Shown: positions 1-8,874, numbered from the stretch's first letter. The stretch: DNA of 64,000 nucleotides from Pseudophaeobacter sp. (GCA_027019165.1 JALUXC010000003.1:62001-126000), one strand, 5' to 3'. The notes: a model not told the origin generated them from the sequence alone. Translations and numbers: made by a program.

Positions 1-148
1 CCAACTCGCGCTCCAGCGTCTGTATGTGGCGGCCAAGCGTCGGCTGGCTGCGGCGCAGGCTCTTGGCAGCGGCCGACAGCGATCCTGTCTCGGCAACGGC
101 AAGAAAGCTCTGGATCAGGGTCCAATCGGTCAGTTGTGGTCTATCCAT
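1..148 (-). CDS. LysR-family transcriptional regulator (partial, N-terminal 49 codons)
   Basis: Reading the minus strand from an ATG at 148 gives MDRPQLTDWTLIQSFLAVAE followed by a helix-turn-helix stretch (TGSLSAAAKSLRRSQPTLGRHI), the hallmark N-terminal winged helix of LysR regulators. The reading frame runs off the window edge, so the effector domain is not visible. It is divergent from the epimerase-like gene at 242, with a 93-bp shared upstream region, the usual LysR layout for control of a neighbour. The family assignment is clear from the HTH; the inducer and target are unknown. Confidence 0.88.
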   Translation of the reverse strand, partial: MDRPQLTDWTLIQSFLAVAETGSLSAAAKSLRRSQPTLGRHIQTLEREL

Positions 149-149
149 T

Positions 150-161
150 CATTCATGAATG
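150..161. promoter_or_regulatory. Perfect 12-bp palindrome in the LysR/epimerase divergent region
   Basis: CATTCATGAATG is a perfect palindrome lying just upstream of the LysR start codon. LysR proteins bind short interrupted dyads in the intergenic region and repress their own gene, so an operator role is possible. A 12-bp AT-rich palindrome can also arise by chance. Confidence 0.25.
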
Positions 162-241
162 GCAGATCTACGCATCTATGCAATATGAATTGTCTTTGCC
201 GAGGCCTATTTTGGGGCCGTTCACGATGAAAGGAACGGATC

Positions 242-1111
242 ATGCCTCGCAATGTGCTTATCCTTGGAGCCACAGGCCGGTTTGGCCGTGCAGTTTTCCA
301 CGCGTTTCAGGTCGCTGGGGATCACGTCACGGCTTTTGACCGCAAGAAAGACGATCTGATGCGCTCTGCCATCGGCAAGGATCTCATTGTCGTTGGCTGG
401 AACCCGGCCTACCCGGATTGGGCAGCTCAGGTGCCGCGGCTCCATGCGCAGGTGATTGCCGCGGCGCGGGCGAGCGGGGCAACTGTCATCGTTCCTGGCA
501 ATGTTTATGTCTTTGGCGCCGAGACACCGCCGCCTTGGTCAGAGCGATCACCGCACCTTGCGCAGAACCCTCTGGGGCGCATTCGCATTGCGATGGAGGA
601 GGCCTATCGCGCGTCGGGTGTAAAGACGATCCTTCTGCGGGCTGGGGATTTTCTGGACACCGAGGCATCCGGCAATTGGTTTGATGCGGTGATGACAGCC
701 AAGCTGGCCAAGGGAAAGTTTGTCTACCCCGGCAATCCCGACATTCCTCACGCCTGGGCTTATCTGCCGGACATGGCGCGGGCCGCGGTGGCATTGGCCA
801 ATCAGGCAGGCAGCCTGCCGGATTTCGCGGATGTTCCCTTTCCCGGATACACGCTGACCGGTCGGGAGCTGCATGCGGCGGTGAATGCATGCCTTGCCAA
901 GTCCACCGATTTGAGGCCGATGTCATGGCTGCCCCTGCAGCTTGCGCGTCCGTTCTGGCCAATGGGGCGCTGCCTGTTGGAGATGCGCTATCTCTGGAAC
1001 ACGGCACATAGGCTGGATGGCAGCCACATCCGAAGCCAGCTGCCTGATTTCAAAGAGACACCGCTTTCGGAGGCATTGCCTCAGGCTCTGCCCAAGTCTT
1101 TGCTGGCGTAG
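242..1111 (+). CDS. NAD(P)-binding epimerase / atypical SDR protein
   Basis: A 289-residue protein with an N-terminal Rossmann glycine motif GATGRFG at residues 9-15, preceded by the hydrophobic strand NVLIL. Together with VPGNVYVFG and later LLRAGDFLD, this fits the extended/atypical short-chain dehydrogenase (NAD-dependent epimerase) family. The canonical YxxxK catalytic pair is not obvious, so it may be an atypical SDR using NAD(P) without classic epimerase chemistry. The start is well supported: AAAGGA lies about 8 bases upstream. It is divergent from the LysR gene and probably regulated by it. The substrate is unknown. Confidence 0.8.
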   Translation: MPRNVLILGATGRFGRAVFHAFQVAGDHVTAFDRKKDDLMRSAIGKDLIVVGWNPAYPDWAAQVPRLHAQVIAAARASGATVIVPGNVYVFGAETPPPWSERSPHLAQNPLGRIRIAMEEAYRASGVKTILLRAGDFLDTEASGNWFDAVMTAKLAKGKFVYPGNPDIPHAWAYLPDMARAAVALANQAGSLPDFADVPFPGYTLTGRELHAAVNACLAKSTDLRPMSWLPLQLARPFWPMGRCLLEMRYLWNTAHRLDGSHIRSQLPDFKETPLSEALPQALPKSLLA

Positions 1112-1130
1112 TGTCTTCTGGCCGCAAGCC

Positions 1131-1257
1131 CTCCCGCCCCCGCAGGTGACCTGACTTACGTCAGATCCCCTTGGCGGCCTTGGGCGTGGCACCGCGCATA
1201 GCGCGGTGCCACGCCCAACGGGAAGCGCCTCTGACAAGAGGCAATGACGGGCGGGAG
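1131..1257. repeat. Cloverleaf-like inverted repeat element, copy A
   Basis: A 127-bp element bounded by CTCCCGCCC (1131-1139) and its exact complement GGGCGGGAG (1249-1257). It contains three hairpins: CTGAC/GTCAG (1151-1164), a perfect 18-bp stem with an ATA loop (1180-1197 and 1201-1218), and GCCTCT/AGAGGC (1227-1242). The same ends and the internal word CCCCTTG...TTGGGC recur in copies B, C and D near 28.3, 36.8 and 41.3 kb. It sits between the 3' ends of two convergent genes. Its function is not known; roles like those of REP/BIME elements (mRNA end protection, bidirectional termination, gyrase sites) are possible. Confidence 0.85.
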
Positions 1258-1273
1258 CACCCGGTTTCCTTGG

Positions 1274-2365
1274 TTACTCGGTCTCGCTGGTGGGGGTGCG
1301 TGCTGAAAGATCGATGTCCACCCAAACCAGCCTGTGTCGACTGGCTCGTGCCGCTGTCTGTGCATCGGGTACCGACCAAGCCACACCTGATTTTTCAATC
1401 GCCAGATCTGCAGAGGGCAACAGGTAGTCCACTCGCATGCGTCCTGGTCGGCTCCAGTCCACCGTGTCCAAGCCTGCGTCCGGGCTGGCGGGACGAGGGT
1501 CCACCAGCCGGGGATCATCGAGAAGATCAGAAATGGCAGCGCGCAGGCCGTCGCCCTTGTCCGGGTCCAGATTGGCTCCACCCGCGACAACAAAGGGGCG
1601 GTCATCCTCTCGCTGGTAGGCTTCAGGAAGACCGTTATCAAGGAGGATCTGCCACAGGCGGATTTCATCGTGATTGCGGCGGCCATTGCGGTCTTCGGGA
1701 CCATCAAAGACAGGCGGTCCTGCCTGGAAAGTCATCAGGTCGAGCCGTGTCCCTTCTGCAAGCTGCACCGGAACCACCCAATGCGCGGTCGAGGACAGGC
1801 GCTGTACTTCCTGCGCCTCAGCCGAGGGAAACGGGCTTTGGTCCGGGTGACGGGGCAGGAGGGCGCCCGGCATGTCCCGCCACAGAAGCGGCGACAGATC
1901 CAGGGCCTCCGTTTCAAGGATGGGGAAACGCGACAATACCGCGATCCCGCCCTTACCGGTGAAATCGCCATAGCCGTGAGAATCCCCGGGTCCACCAAGG
2001 CGCCCGTCACCGTCAAGATCAACGCCGGAGCGAAGTCCGGAATTGGGCCGTCGCGAGAAAACATAACGATACGGCGCTCCTGCGGCAGCGAGGCGATGCT
2101 CCAGCGCCCGAAGGCCCTTGTTCTCGTAGTCCCAATCGATGCCCTGAAGGGCGATGATATCTGCATTTGCCGCCACGATGACCTTGATCACGGCGGCGAC
2201 CTGCGCGTCCTCGCCTTTCTCGATGTCGCGCAACATCAGCCCGGGTCCCTTGCGGGACAGCTCGGTGTTGTAGGTTGCAATACGGAGAGTGTCAGACAGG
2301 GCAGGCAGGCAGACAAACGGAAGCGATAGTAACCCGGCCGCAAGGTATGCGGCCAGCTGCCTCAT
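1274..2365 (-). CDS. Exported endonuclease/exonuclease/phosphatase (EEP) family protein, catalytic residues degenerate
   Basis: A 363-residue protein with a signal peptide (about 1-24) and the EEP fold order: TYNTE (31-35), the ALQGID strand (72-77), PPVFDGPEDRNGRRNHDE (217-234), VVAGGANLD (259-267), MRVDYLLPS (310-318) and the C-terminal SRHRLVWVDI. Canonical EEP enzymes need QE, a catalytic His in the NTH-type motif, GDxN and DH. Here the acid after Gln is Gly75, the His position reads FQAG, and GDxN reads GGAN (Gly263). Only the final His remains, so the protein may be catalytically dead or altered. It shares a 4-bp overlap with the upstream membrane protein gene, indicating translational coupling. 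The fold is confident; activity is doubtful. Confidence 0.8.
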   Translation of the reverse strand: MRQLAAYLAAGLLSLPFVCLPALSDTLRIATYNTELSRKGPGLMLRDIEKGEDAQVAAVIKVIVAANADIIALQGIDWDYENKGLRALEHRLAAAGAPYRYVFSRRPNSGLRSGVDLDGDGRLGGPGDSHGYGDFTGKGGIAVLSRFPILETEALDLSPLLWRDMPGALLPRHPDQSPFPSAEAQEVQRLSSTAHWVVPVQLAEGTRLDLMTFQAGPPVFDGPEDRNGRRNHDEIRLWQILLDNGLPEAYQREDDRPFVVAGGANLDPDKGDGLRAAISDLLDDPRLVDPRPASPDAGLDTVDWSRPGRMRVDYLLPSADLAIEKSGVAWSVPDAQTAARASRHRLVWVDIDLSARTPTSETE

Positions 2366-3195
2366 ACGGTTTGCAGGATGTCAGGGTCGGCATATGCGGC
2401 CCGGCGCCTTTGGGCAATCAACTCTGCCACGCGCAAGAGCGCCAGCCCGCGCATGATCATTGAAGCGGGTACAAAGGCCCAGGCGCTGATCGCCCAGATC
2501 AAGGTCTGCGGTGCGGCCAGCAAGCTGGGGTCGAAAAGCCCATGCCCCAGTTTCACCACCGCCGGAATGGCAAAAGGCAAAAGCACGCCGATCACCATGT
2601 TGACGCGTCCGTCACGCTGGAGTCGCGACACCACATCGCCGCCGGTTGTGGGGTCGAACAGAGGCAGGTTGACCCACACATTGAAAGCCCCATTGCCAAG
2701 AGGCCAGTTGCCAACCCGAATGGCCAGAGCAAAACCGATGATGGCCAGGGTCGCCAGAAGATAACTGAGGCCTGCAGCCGAACGCACTGCCAGAACCAGC
2801 GAGTCCGGCACCTCTGCGGGCATCATCAATGTGGTAAGGCGCACAGGAGAGTAGGCAAAATCCATGATCGCACCAAGCCGAGCGCCAATCTCATGGATCA
2901 GGGCTGTCAGGCTCGTCGGATCCAGCGGGTGGCGAGCCAGAAGGCTCAACAGTCCTACGGCCGCCAGAAAGCAGACAAAGCGAATTCGGTTGAGCGGTGG
3001 CGCCTGGCGGAATTCCACAAAGCTTGGGAAGTTCGAAAAATATTCGGCAAAGGTCAATGTTGCGCCCAAGAGCGCCATGAACACGACGATTTCGGGGGAC
3101 TCCGTGGCGGATACCGGCAGCAGCAAGGACGGCATCGCAATCAGCAATGCCACCAATACGCCGCGGATTGCCGCGCCTATGATGCGTGCAAACAC
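2362..3195 (-). CDS. Integral membrane protein of unknown function
   Basis: A 277-residue protein with about six hydrophobic segments (around 8-28, 36-52, 74-88, 128-160, 195-220 and 232-255) and an arginine-rich tail (QRRRAAYADPD). I do not recognise a named family. The start is a GTG at 3195; an AAGGGAA sequence lies about 13 bases upstream, so the start is not firm. It overlaps the downstream EEP gene by 4 bp (ATGA), so the two are very likely an operon. The EEP protein would act outside the membrane in which this protein sits. Confidence 0.72.
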   Translation of the reverse strand: MFARIIGAAIRGVLVALLIAMPSLLLPVSATESPEIVVFMALLGATLTFAEYFSNFPSFVEFRQAPPLNRIRFVCFLAAVGLLSLLARHPLDPTSLTALIHEIGARLGAIMDFAYSPVRLTTLMMPAEVPDSLVLAVRSAAGLSYLLATLAIIGFALAIRVGNWPLGNGAFNVWVNLPLFDPTTGGDVVSRLQRDGRVNMVIGVLLPFAIPAVVKLGHGLFDPSLLAAPQTLIWAISAWAFVPASMIMRGLALLRVAELIAQRRRAAYADPDILQTV

Positions 3196-3717
3196 TACGA
3201 TCTGTTCCCTTCAACCTGGACCGGCCGGTACTTTGCCGAGCCTGTTTTCCAACTTGTATTCTCCCCGGCATCTGCCACGGAGTCTGCCTCATTTGTGCCG
3301 CATTTCAGCACGCCTGTGGACAGGCACTCAAGTGGCTTGATCCGGAAACCGGGAAACGAGGTCGAATTTGCCAGCCAACTGGTGCCGGATTACATCAGCC
3401 TCCGCCTTTGATTTCAGCGCTTTCTTGGTCGCCACACAACATATGGCGGGTAGGAGTGGCACAACCGCAAGAAGCGTCTGGCGCACCTTGATAGGCATCT
3501 CTGAATTTAAGATATCTTTATTCAATGTGTCTGAATTGTGGCGCTCATGGGGTGCTTGCTGGTCACGGAGTGTCCCCGGGGGGCATGTGGCGCGGCATGG
3601 AGCGTTCCAGCTTATTCGTCTCCTTGGCACGAGGCAGGCCAATACCGTTGCCTTGACAAAAAAGCCGCCCAAAATCCGGGCGGCTTTTGAAATCTGTGCA
3701 GTTCTTCTGGGAGGCGA
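3196..3717. other. Intergenic region with one weak small ORF and the leuD terminator
   Basis: About 520 bp between two minus-strand genes. It holds the leuD terminator (3657-3690) and a minus-strand ORF from an ATG near 3498 to 3328, which would encode about 56 residues beginning MPIKVRQTLLAVVPLLPAIC, resembling a short signal or lipoprotein leader. That ORF has no convincing Shine-Dalgarno site and I cannot confirm that it is a gene. Nothing else is recognisable. Confidence 0.4.
3657..3690 (-). terminator. Rho-independent terminator of leuCD
   Basis: On the minus strand a 7-bp GC stem (GCCGCCC/GGGCGGC, loop of 7) is followed directly by a run of six T, 28 bases after the leuD stop codon. 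Confidence 0.85.
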
Positions 3718-4323
3718 TCAGACCCAGGGACGTTCCTGAGACATCTTGGCCTCAAAGCTTTCGATGGCATTCGCCTTTTCCATGGTCAGGCCGATGTCAT
3801 CGAGGCCATTGAGCAGGCAGTGCTTCTTGAAGGCGTCCACGTCGAAGGTGATCACTTCGCCGTCCGATGTGGTGATTTCCTGCGCTTCCAGATCCACGGT
3901 CATGCGGGCGTTCTCACCCTTTTCCGCGTCCTTCATCAACAGATCGACCTGTTCCTGCGGCAGCACGATCGGCAGGATGCCGTTCTTGAAACAGTTGTTG
4001 AAGAAGATATCGGCAAAGGAGGTGGAGATCACGCATTTGATGCCGAAATCCGCAATCGCCCAGGGGGCATGTTCACGCGAGGAGCCGCAGCCAAAGTTGT
4101 CGCCCGCCACCAGGATCTCGGCCTTGCGGTACTGCGGCTTGTTCAGCACGAAGTCCTCGATCTCGTTGCCGCTGCGGTCATAGCGCATCTCGTCAAAGAG
4201 ATTGACGCCAAGACCCGAGCGTTTGATCGTCTTCAGGAAGACCTTGGGGATGATCATATCGGTGTCGATATTCACCAGCGGCATGGGCGCCGCGATACCG
4301 TGCAGTTTTTCGAACTTTTCCAT
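3718..4323 (-). CDS. leuD: 3-isopropylmalate dehydratase small subunit
   Basis: A 201-residue protein, the usual length for bacterial LeuD. It carries the swivel-domain signature [17 protein letters not shown] and the N-terminal substrate-loop region [16 protein letters not shown]. With LeuC it isomerises 2-isopropylmalate to 3-isopropylmalate in leucine biosynthesis. It lies 12 bp downstream of leuC on the same strand and is followed by a strong terminator, so leuC-leuD form a compact operon. Other leucine genes (leuA, leuB) are not in the window. Confidence 0.97.
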   Translation of the reverse strand: MEKFEKLHGIAAPMPLVNIDTDMIIPKVFLKTIKRSGLGVNLFDEMRYDRSGNEIEDFVLNKPQYRKAEILVAGDNFGCGSSREHAPWAIADFGIKCVISTSFADIFFNNCFKNGILPIVLPQEQVDLLMKDAEKGENARMTVDLEAQEITTSDGEVITFDVDAFKKHCLLNGLDDIGLTMEKANAIESFEAKMSQERPWV

Positions 4324-4335
4324 ATCGCTGGCTCC

Positions 4336-5742
4336 TTACATCAGCTCGCGGACATCGGTCAGGTGACCGGTGATGGCGGCAGCGGCGGCCATGGCCGGGC
4401 TGACCAGGTGAGTGCGGCCCTTGTAGCCCTGACGCCCTTCGAAATTGCGGTTCGAGGTGGCGGCGCAGCGCTCGCCCTCGGACAGCTGGTCGGGGTTCAT
4501 CGCCAGACACATGGAGCAGCCCGCAAGGCGCCATTCGAAACCGGCTTCCTTGAAGATATCGGCCAGGCCTTCTTCTTCGGCCTGAGCGCGCACGAGGCCC
4601 GAACCGGGCACGATCATGGCGCGCAGTCCGTCCTTGATCTTCTTGCCTTTGACCACTTCGGCCACGGCGCGCAGATCCTCGATCCGGCCATTGGTGCAGG
4701 AGCCGATGAAGACAGTGTCGATCTCGATATCGGTCAGTTTTTGACCGGGGGTCAGACCCATGTAATCGAGCGCGCGGCGGGCCGCTTCGACCTTGCCGCC
4801 TTCGAAATCCTCAGGAGAGGGAACGGTCGCAGTGATCGGCAGAACATCCTCGGGGGAAGTGCCCCAGGTCACGACGGGCTGGATGTCTTCGCCTTTGAGG
4901 GTCACGACCTTGTCGAAGTGAGCGCCTTCATCGGTGTAGAGCGTCTTCCACCAGTTCAGTGCCGCTTCCCACTGAGCGCCTTTGGGGGCGTGCGGGCGGC
5001 CTTTGACATACTCAAAAGTGGTTTCATCCGGCGCGATCAGGCCCGCGCGGGCGCCGCCTTCGATGGCCATGTTGCAGACGGTCATGCGCCCTTCCATGGA
5101 CAGATCGCGGATCGCTTCACCACAGTATTCGATCACATAGCCAGTGCCGCCGGCGGTGCCGGTCTCGCCGATCACCGCAAGGGTGATGTCCTTGGCGGTC
5201 ACGCCCGGCTTCAGCTTGCCGGTGATCTCCACCTTCATGTTCTTTGATTTCTTCTGGATCAGCGTCTGGGTGGCCAGCACGTGCTCAACCTCGGACGTGC
5301 CGATGCCATGGGCCAGCGCGCCGAATGCACCATGAGTCGCGGTGTGGCTGTCGCCGCAGACCACGGTCATGCCGGGCAGGGTCCAGCCCTGTTCGGGGCC
5401 GACGATATGCACGATGCCCTGACGGATGTCGCTGACCGGGTAATAGTGCACGCCGAATTCCTTGGCGTTCTTGTCGAGCGCCTCAACCTGGATGCGGCTT
5501 TCCTCGGTCATCTGCGCCGGGTCTTCGCGGCCTGCCGTGGTGGGCACGTTGTGGTCCGGCACGGCGATGGTTTTGTCCGGCGAATGCACTTTGCGGCCCG
5601 CCATGCGCAGCCCTTCAAAGGCCTGCGGGCTGGTCACTTCGTGGACCAGGTGGCGGTCGATATAAAGCAGGCAGGTGCCGTCCTCTGCTTCATGCGCAAC
5701 ATGCGCATCCCAGATTTTGTCGTAGAGTGTCTTGGGGGACAT
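4336..5742 (-). CDS. leuC: 3-isopropylmalate dehydratase large subunit
   Basis: A 468-residue aconitase-superfamily enzyme. The three [4Fe-4S] ligands are visible in [13 protein letters not shown] and in [13 protein letters not shown]; the substrate motif [17 protein letters not shown] is intact. I chose the ATG at 5742 ([15 protein letters not shown]), which matches the family N-terminus and has GGGAGAGGA just upstream, rather than a frame extension to 5925 that looks non-coding. Transcribed with leuD. Confidence 0.97.
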   Translation of the reverse strand: MSPKTLYDKIWDAHVAHEAEDGTCLLYIDRHLVHEVTSPQAFEGLRMAGRKVHSPDKTIAVPDHNVPTTAGREDPAQMTEESRIQVEALDKNAKEFGVHYYPVSDIRQGIVHIVGPEQGWTLPGMTVVCGDSHTATHGAFGALAHGIGTSEVEHVLATQTLIQKKSKNMKVEITGKLKPGVTAKDITLAVIGETGTAGGTGYVIEYCGEAIRDLSMEGRMTVCNMAIEGGARAGLIAPDETTFEYVKGRPHAPKGAQWEAALNWWKTLYTDEGAHFDKVVTLKGEDIQPVVTWGTSPEDVLPITATVPSPEDFEGGKVEAARRALDYMGLTPGQKLTDIEIDTVFIGSCTNGRIEDLRAVAEVVKGKKIKDGLRAMIVPGSGLVRAQAEEEGLADIFKEAGFEWRLAGCSMCLAMNPDQLSEGERCAATSNRNFEGRQGYKGRTHLVSPAMAAAAAITGHLTDVRELM

Positions 5743-5795
5743 GGGTCCTCTCCCGTTCTGTATTGGATAAGCTGGCTTTGGGCTGGGCTGCAGCC

Positions 5796-5909
5796 TTATA
5801 GGCGCGCCAGGACCGTGCGGGCGGCGCCATAGAACCGCTCGCGCAGACGCGCGCGATCTTGCAGTTCGATATTCTGGGCCAATACGAAGGTCATGCCAGT
5901 GAGATACAT
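5796..5909 (-). CDS. Possible small protein upstream of leuC (32-37 residues)
   Basis: A minus-strand ORF ending at 5796 could begin at ATG 5909 (MYLTG...) or at ATG 5894 ([17 protein letters not shown]...). Its C-terminal half is a basic amphipathic helix ([15 protein letters not shown]) with codon use like the neighbouring genes (GC-rich third positions). It ends 53 bases before the leuC start. It contains three to four leucines, not a leucine run, so it is not a classical leu leader peptide. The ribosome binding site is weak. It may be a real small protein or a translated leader. Confidence 0.35.
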   Translation of the reverse strand: MYLTGMTFVLAQNIELQDRARLRERFYGAARTVLARL

Positions 5910-5996
5910 CCGCCCCGCGCGACAATCAAGGTTCCACGCAGAGGCGCAGCGCCATTGTTCTTGCATATCTCCCTTGGCCACCGGCATGCTGGTGAT

Positions 5997-7409
5997 ATGG
6001 AGCAAGAGATCGTTCAAACCCCGCAGCCCGACACCCTGACGGAGGCTTTGCCAGAAAGCCTGCCAGAGAGCCTGTTGCAGGTTCTGGGCTGGCTATGGGG
6101 CGAAGGGCAATCGATGCTCACCCTGTTTGTGACCCCGGGCTGGCGGCAGTATCAGCTGTTCCTGATCCTTGGATTGGTGGTTCTGGCCTATCTGATGAAA
6201 TTGGTCTCCAGCGGCGGCTGGGACCGGTGGGCGCATCGGCGTGAGGGTTGGCCCAAATGGCGGCTGCGGGCACTGCTGCATGTGCTGCGGCGGTTGACTC
6301 TGATCTACTTCGTAACATGCAGCTGGACACTTTATTGGGTGATGCAAGAGGTCACCTGGCCTTCGCGCAGCTACCTCATCGGGATCGCAGCCACGATTGC
6401 GACAGCCTGGCTGGTCATCGGTTTTCTGGCCCGGCTGGTGCGCAATCACACGCTGCGGCGGATCTTTACTTGGAGCCTCTGGATCTATGCGACCCTTTTG
6501 GCGCTGAACCTCGTCGATGATGTGGCGGTGGCGCTGGATAGCATCGCCATCACCTTTGGGCAGATGCACCTGTCGCTGCTCGCGGTCCTCAAGGCGCTGA
6601 TGCTGGCGGCGGTCCTGCTGACGCTGGCGCGGCTTGGGTCCAATGCCGCCACGCGCGGGCTGAAGGGTAACACGGATATTTCGCCTTCGATGCAGGTGCT
6701 GATCGGCAAGGGGATCCAGCTTGCTCTTTATGGTGTAGCAGTCGTGGTCAGCATTCGCGCCATCGGGTTCGATCTGACCGGACTTGCGGTTCTGTCGGGG
6801 GCCGTGGGTGTTGGCATCGGCTTTGGCCTGCAAAAGGTGGTGTCGAACCTTGTTTCGGGCATCATCATCTTGATGGACCGCTCGATCAAACCGGGGGATG
6901 TGATTTCTCTCGGAGAGACCTTTGGCTGGATCAACGCGCTGGGCGCGCGTTATGTTTCGGTCGTGACGCGGGATGGGCGCGAGTACCTGATCCCGAATGA
7001 GGATCTGATCACCTCACAGGTGGTGAACTGGTCTCATTCCGACCGCTATGTGCGGCTCGATATCCATTTTGGCACCGCCTACGCGGATGATCCGCACAAG
7101 GTAAGGCAGGTTGCAATCGCGGCGGCGCGCTCGGTGAACCGGGTGCTGTCGACCCCCGGCAAGGCGCCGGTTTGTCATATCGTGGGTTTTGGCGATAGCA
7201 GCGTCGACTACGTGCTGCGCTTCTGGATCGGAGATCCGACCTCTGGCCTCACCAATATCCGCGGCAACGTCTATCTGGCGCTTTGGGATGCCTTTCAGAC
7301 CGAGGGCATATCGATTCCCTTCCCGCAGCGCGAGGTGCGCGTCCTGAATGAGCCGCTGACTGTGGATGATGGCACAGGCGCGACGGCTCAGGCGGTGCCA
7401 AGCGACTGA
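5997..7409 (+). CDS. Mechanosensitive ion channel of the MscS family
   Basis: A 470-residue inner-membrane protein. Several transmembrane helices occupy residues about 40-230, followed by the MscS pore helix and beta domain: LSGAVGVGIGFGLQKVVSNL, then GIIILMDRSIKPGDVISLGE and LIPNEDLITSQVVNW. The Gly/Ala-rich pore helix and the PNxxLI..V.NW motif are diagnostic. The ATG at 5997 is chosen because the upstream frame (from 5859) overlaps the leuC upstream region and is not channel-like. It probably releases solutes during hypo-osmotic shock. It stands alone between leuC and rsfS. Longer than E. coli MscS (286 aa) because of extra N-terminal helices. Confidence 0.9.
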   Translation: MEQEIVQTPQPDTLTEALPESLPESLLQVLGWLWGEGQSMLTLFVTPGWRQYQLFLILGLVVLAYLMKLVSSGGWDRWAHRREGWPKWRLRALLHVLRRLTLIYFVTCSWTLYWVMQEVTWPSRSYLIGIAATIATAWLVIGFLARLVRNHTLRRIFTWSLWIYATLLALNLVDDVAVALDSIAITFGQMHLSLLAVLKALMLAAVLLTLARLGSNAATRGLKGNTDISPSMQVLIGKGIQLALYGVAVVVSIRAIGFDLTGLAVLSGAVGVGIGFGLQKVVSNLVSGIIILMDRSIKPGDVISLGETFGWINALGARYVSVVTRDGREYLIPNEDLITSQVVNWSHSDRYVRLDIHFGTAYADDPHKVRQVAIAAARSVNRVLSTPGKAPVCHIVGFGDSSVDYVLRFWIGDPTSGLTNIRGNVYLALWDAFQTEGISIPFPQREVRVLNEPLTVDDGTGATAQAVPSD

Positions 7410-7531
7410 ACCAAAGGCGGCTTTCCCCCCTCTTTTGCACCTGCGGCAGTGCAGCGAAGCTTGATTGAAAACACGCCTTGGGCTTGCTACATTAAAGGTA
7501 TTCCCGGCGCCGGGGGATGTCGGCGCGCTGC

Positions 7532-7538
7532 AAGGAGG
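7532..7538 (+). promoter_or_regulatory. Strong ribosome binding site deciding the rsfS start
   Basis: AAGGAGG, a perfect Shine-Dalgarno match, lies 8 bases before an in-frame CTG at 7547. The nearest in-frame ATG starts are at 7517 (upstream of this site) and 7601. The site therefore argues for a CTG start or for a mis-set start in standard annotation. Confidence 0.5.
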
Positions 7539-7546
7539 ACACTGTC

Positions 7547-7963
7547 CTGTCACCCGAAACCCTGGCGGCAGCTGCCGCTGACACCGAGGCCGCCGTGATG
7601 ACGGCCAAGACACGCCCCAGCAGCGAAGTGCTGATGGAGCGGATCCTCTCCTCTCTTGATGACGACAAGGCCGAAGACGTTGTGCAGATCGATCTGCGCG
7701 GCAAATCTGCCATTGGCGATTATATGATCATCGCTTCCGGCCGCTCGACACGCCAGGTGGCCGCGATGGCGGAAAAGCTTACGGACCGGCTCAAACAGGA
7801 CTATGGCATCATCAGCAAGGTCGAGGGCAAGGATACCGGCGACTGGGTGCTGATCGATACCGGCGATGTGATCGTCCACATTTTCCGCCCGGAAGTGCGC
7901 GAGTTCTACCAGCTCGAAAAGATGTGGGTGCCCGGCGCGGCCAGCGCTGCGACTGGCACCTGA
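7547..7963 (+). CDS. rsfS: Ribosome silencing factor RsfS/YbeB
   Basis: The conserved core DDDKAEDVVQIDLRGKSAIG, YMIIASGRSTRQV, VEGKDTGDWVLIDTGDVIVH and FRPEVREFYQLEKMW identifies RsfS, which binds L14 of the 50S subunit and blocks subunit joining when nutrients are short. The start is uncertain: a perfect AAGGAGG precedes CTG 7547 (used here, 138 residues); ATG 7517 lies upstream of that site; GTG 7598 and ATG 7601 lie downstream. It is followed after 74 bp by rlmH, the usual ribosome-linked neighbour. Confidence 0.92.
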   Translation: MSPETLAAAAADTEAAVMTAKTRPSSEVLMERILSSLDDDKAEDVVQIDLRGKSAIGDYMIIASGRSTRQVAAMAEKLTDRLKQDYGIISKVEGKDTGDWVLIDTGDVIVHIFRPEVREFYQLEKMWVPGAASAATGT

Positions 7964-8037
7964 GCCACGAACCGGGGCGCTGACGGTAGGCCGCCCCGCC
8001 ACGACTCCGGGCGTGCCCGGCGAACGGGATCGTCTTT

Positions 8038-8508
8038 ATGCGTGTCCATATCTGTGCGGTCGGGCGGCTCCGCTCTGGCCCGGAAAAATCTCTGATCGAT
8101 GATTACTTGACGCGGTTCGACCGCACCGGCCGGGCGCTGGGTCTTGGGCCTGCGCGGGTGGTCGAGGTCGAGGACAAAAAGAACCTTGGCATGGGCGCCG
8201 AGGCGGATTTGCTGCGCAAGGCTCTGCCCAAGGGCGCGGTGATCTGCACGCTGGATGAGCGCGGCAAGCTGCTGTCCTCGCCTGATTTTGCAGACAAGAT
8301 GGCGGGTTGGCGCGACAGCGGGCGGCAGGATCTGGCCTTTGTTATTGGCGGTGCCGACGGGATTGACCCAAGCCTGCGGGCCGAGGCGGATTTTTCGATC
8401 TCATTCGGAAAGATGGTCTGGCCGCATATGCTGGTCCGGGTGATGCTGGCCGAACAGATCTATCGCGCCGCCACCATCCTGTCCGGCAGCCCCTATCACC
8501 GCAGTTGA
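8038..8508 (+). CDS. rlmH: 23S rRNA (pseudouridine1915-N3)-methyltransferase
   Basis: A 156-residue SPOUT-family methyltransferase, the typical length. It has LDERGKLLSSPDFA, the SAM-binding knot FVIGGADGIDPSL, and the C-terminal LVRVMLAEQIYRA followed by PYHR. It methylates pseudouridine 1915 in helix 69 of 23S rRNA. It follows rsfS, a pairing common across bacteria. Convergent with the small periplasmic protein gene at 8515. Confidence 0.96.
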   Translation: MRVHICAVGRLRSGPEKSLIDDYLTRFDRTGRALGLGPARVVEVEDKKNLGMGAEADLLRKALPKGAVICTLDERGKLLSSPDFADKMAGWRDSGRQDLAFVIGGADGIDPSLRAEADFSISFGKMVWPHMLVRVMLAEQIYRAATILSGSPYHRS

Positions 8509-8514
8509 GGCGAT

Positions 8515-8874
8515 CTAGGGCAGGGTCAGGCGAAACAGCTCTTCTCCCCAGCCATCCACATTACAGCGCGCCTGGATCATGACGGAGGTGGCGCCTTCAG
8601 GCAGTGCGATACCGCTCAGGCTACGGGTAAAGGGTTGTTCATTCACATGTGGATGCGCCAGCACGCGCAATCCCAGCTCATTTCCTTTGTCATCCAGAAC
8701 CCGCCAGCCATCGGCGTAGTGATCCCAGCCCGTGTCGGGATGCGATAGCGTCACGCTTATCGCCCACGTGCCGCCGCTTTGCCGCGCGGTGGCGTTTTCG
8801 ATCCTTGCATCGTCGGCTAGTGCAGGCAGGGCGGTGCAGAGGGCATAGAGCAAGGCAGTCAAAGCGGTTTTCAT
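8515..8874 (-). CDS. Small periplasmic protein, unknown function
   Basis: A 119-residue protein with a clear signal peptide (MKTALTALLYALCTALPALA, cleavage near residue 20). The mature part is beta-rich (ENATARQSGGTWAISVTLSHP ... GWDHYADGWRVLD ... ARCNVDGWGEELFRLTLP), suggesting an Ig-like or copper-chaperone-like sandwich, but I recognise no named family. I used the ATG at 8874; the reading frame extends upstream without signal-peptide character. It follows the DUF599 gene on the same strand with a 37-bp gap. Confidence 0.75.
   Translation of the reverse strand: MKTALTALLYALCTALPALADDARIENATARQSGGTWAISVTLSHPDTGWDHYADGWRVLDDKGNELGLRVLAHPHVNEQPFTRSLSGIALPEGATSVMIQARCNVDGWGEELFRLTLP

Noticed and set aside
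3820-5247. Long plus-strand frame opposite leuC and leuD
   Set aside because: It is a shadow of the real leuCD genes, with His- and Asp-rich composition typical of antisense frames of GC-rich coding DNA.
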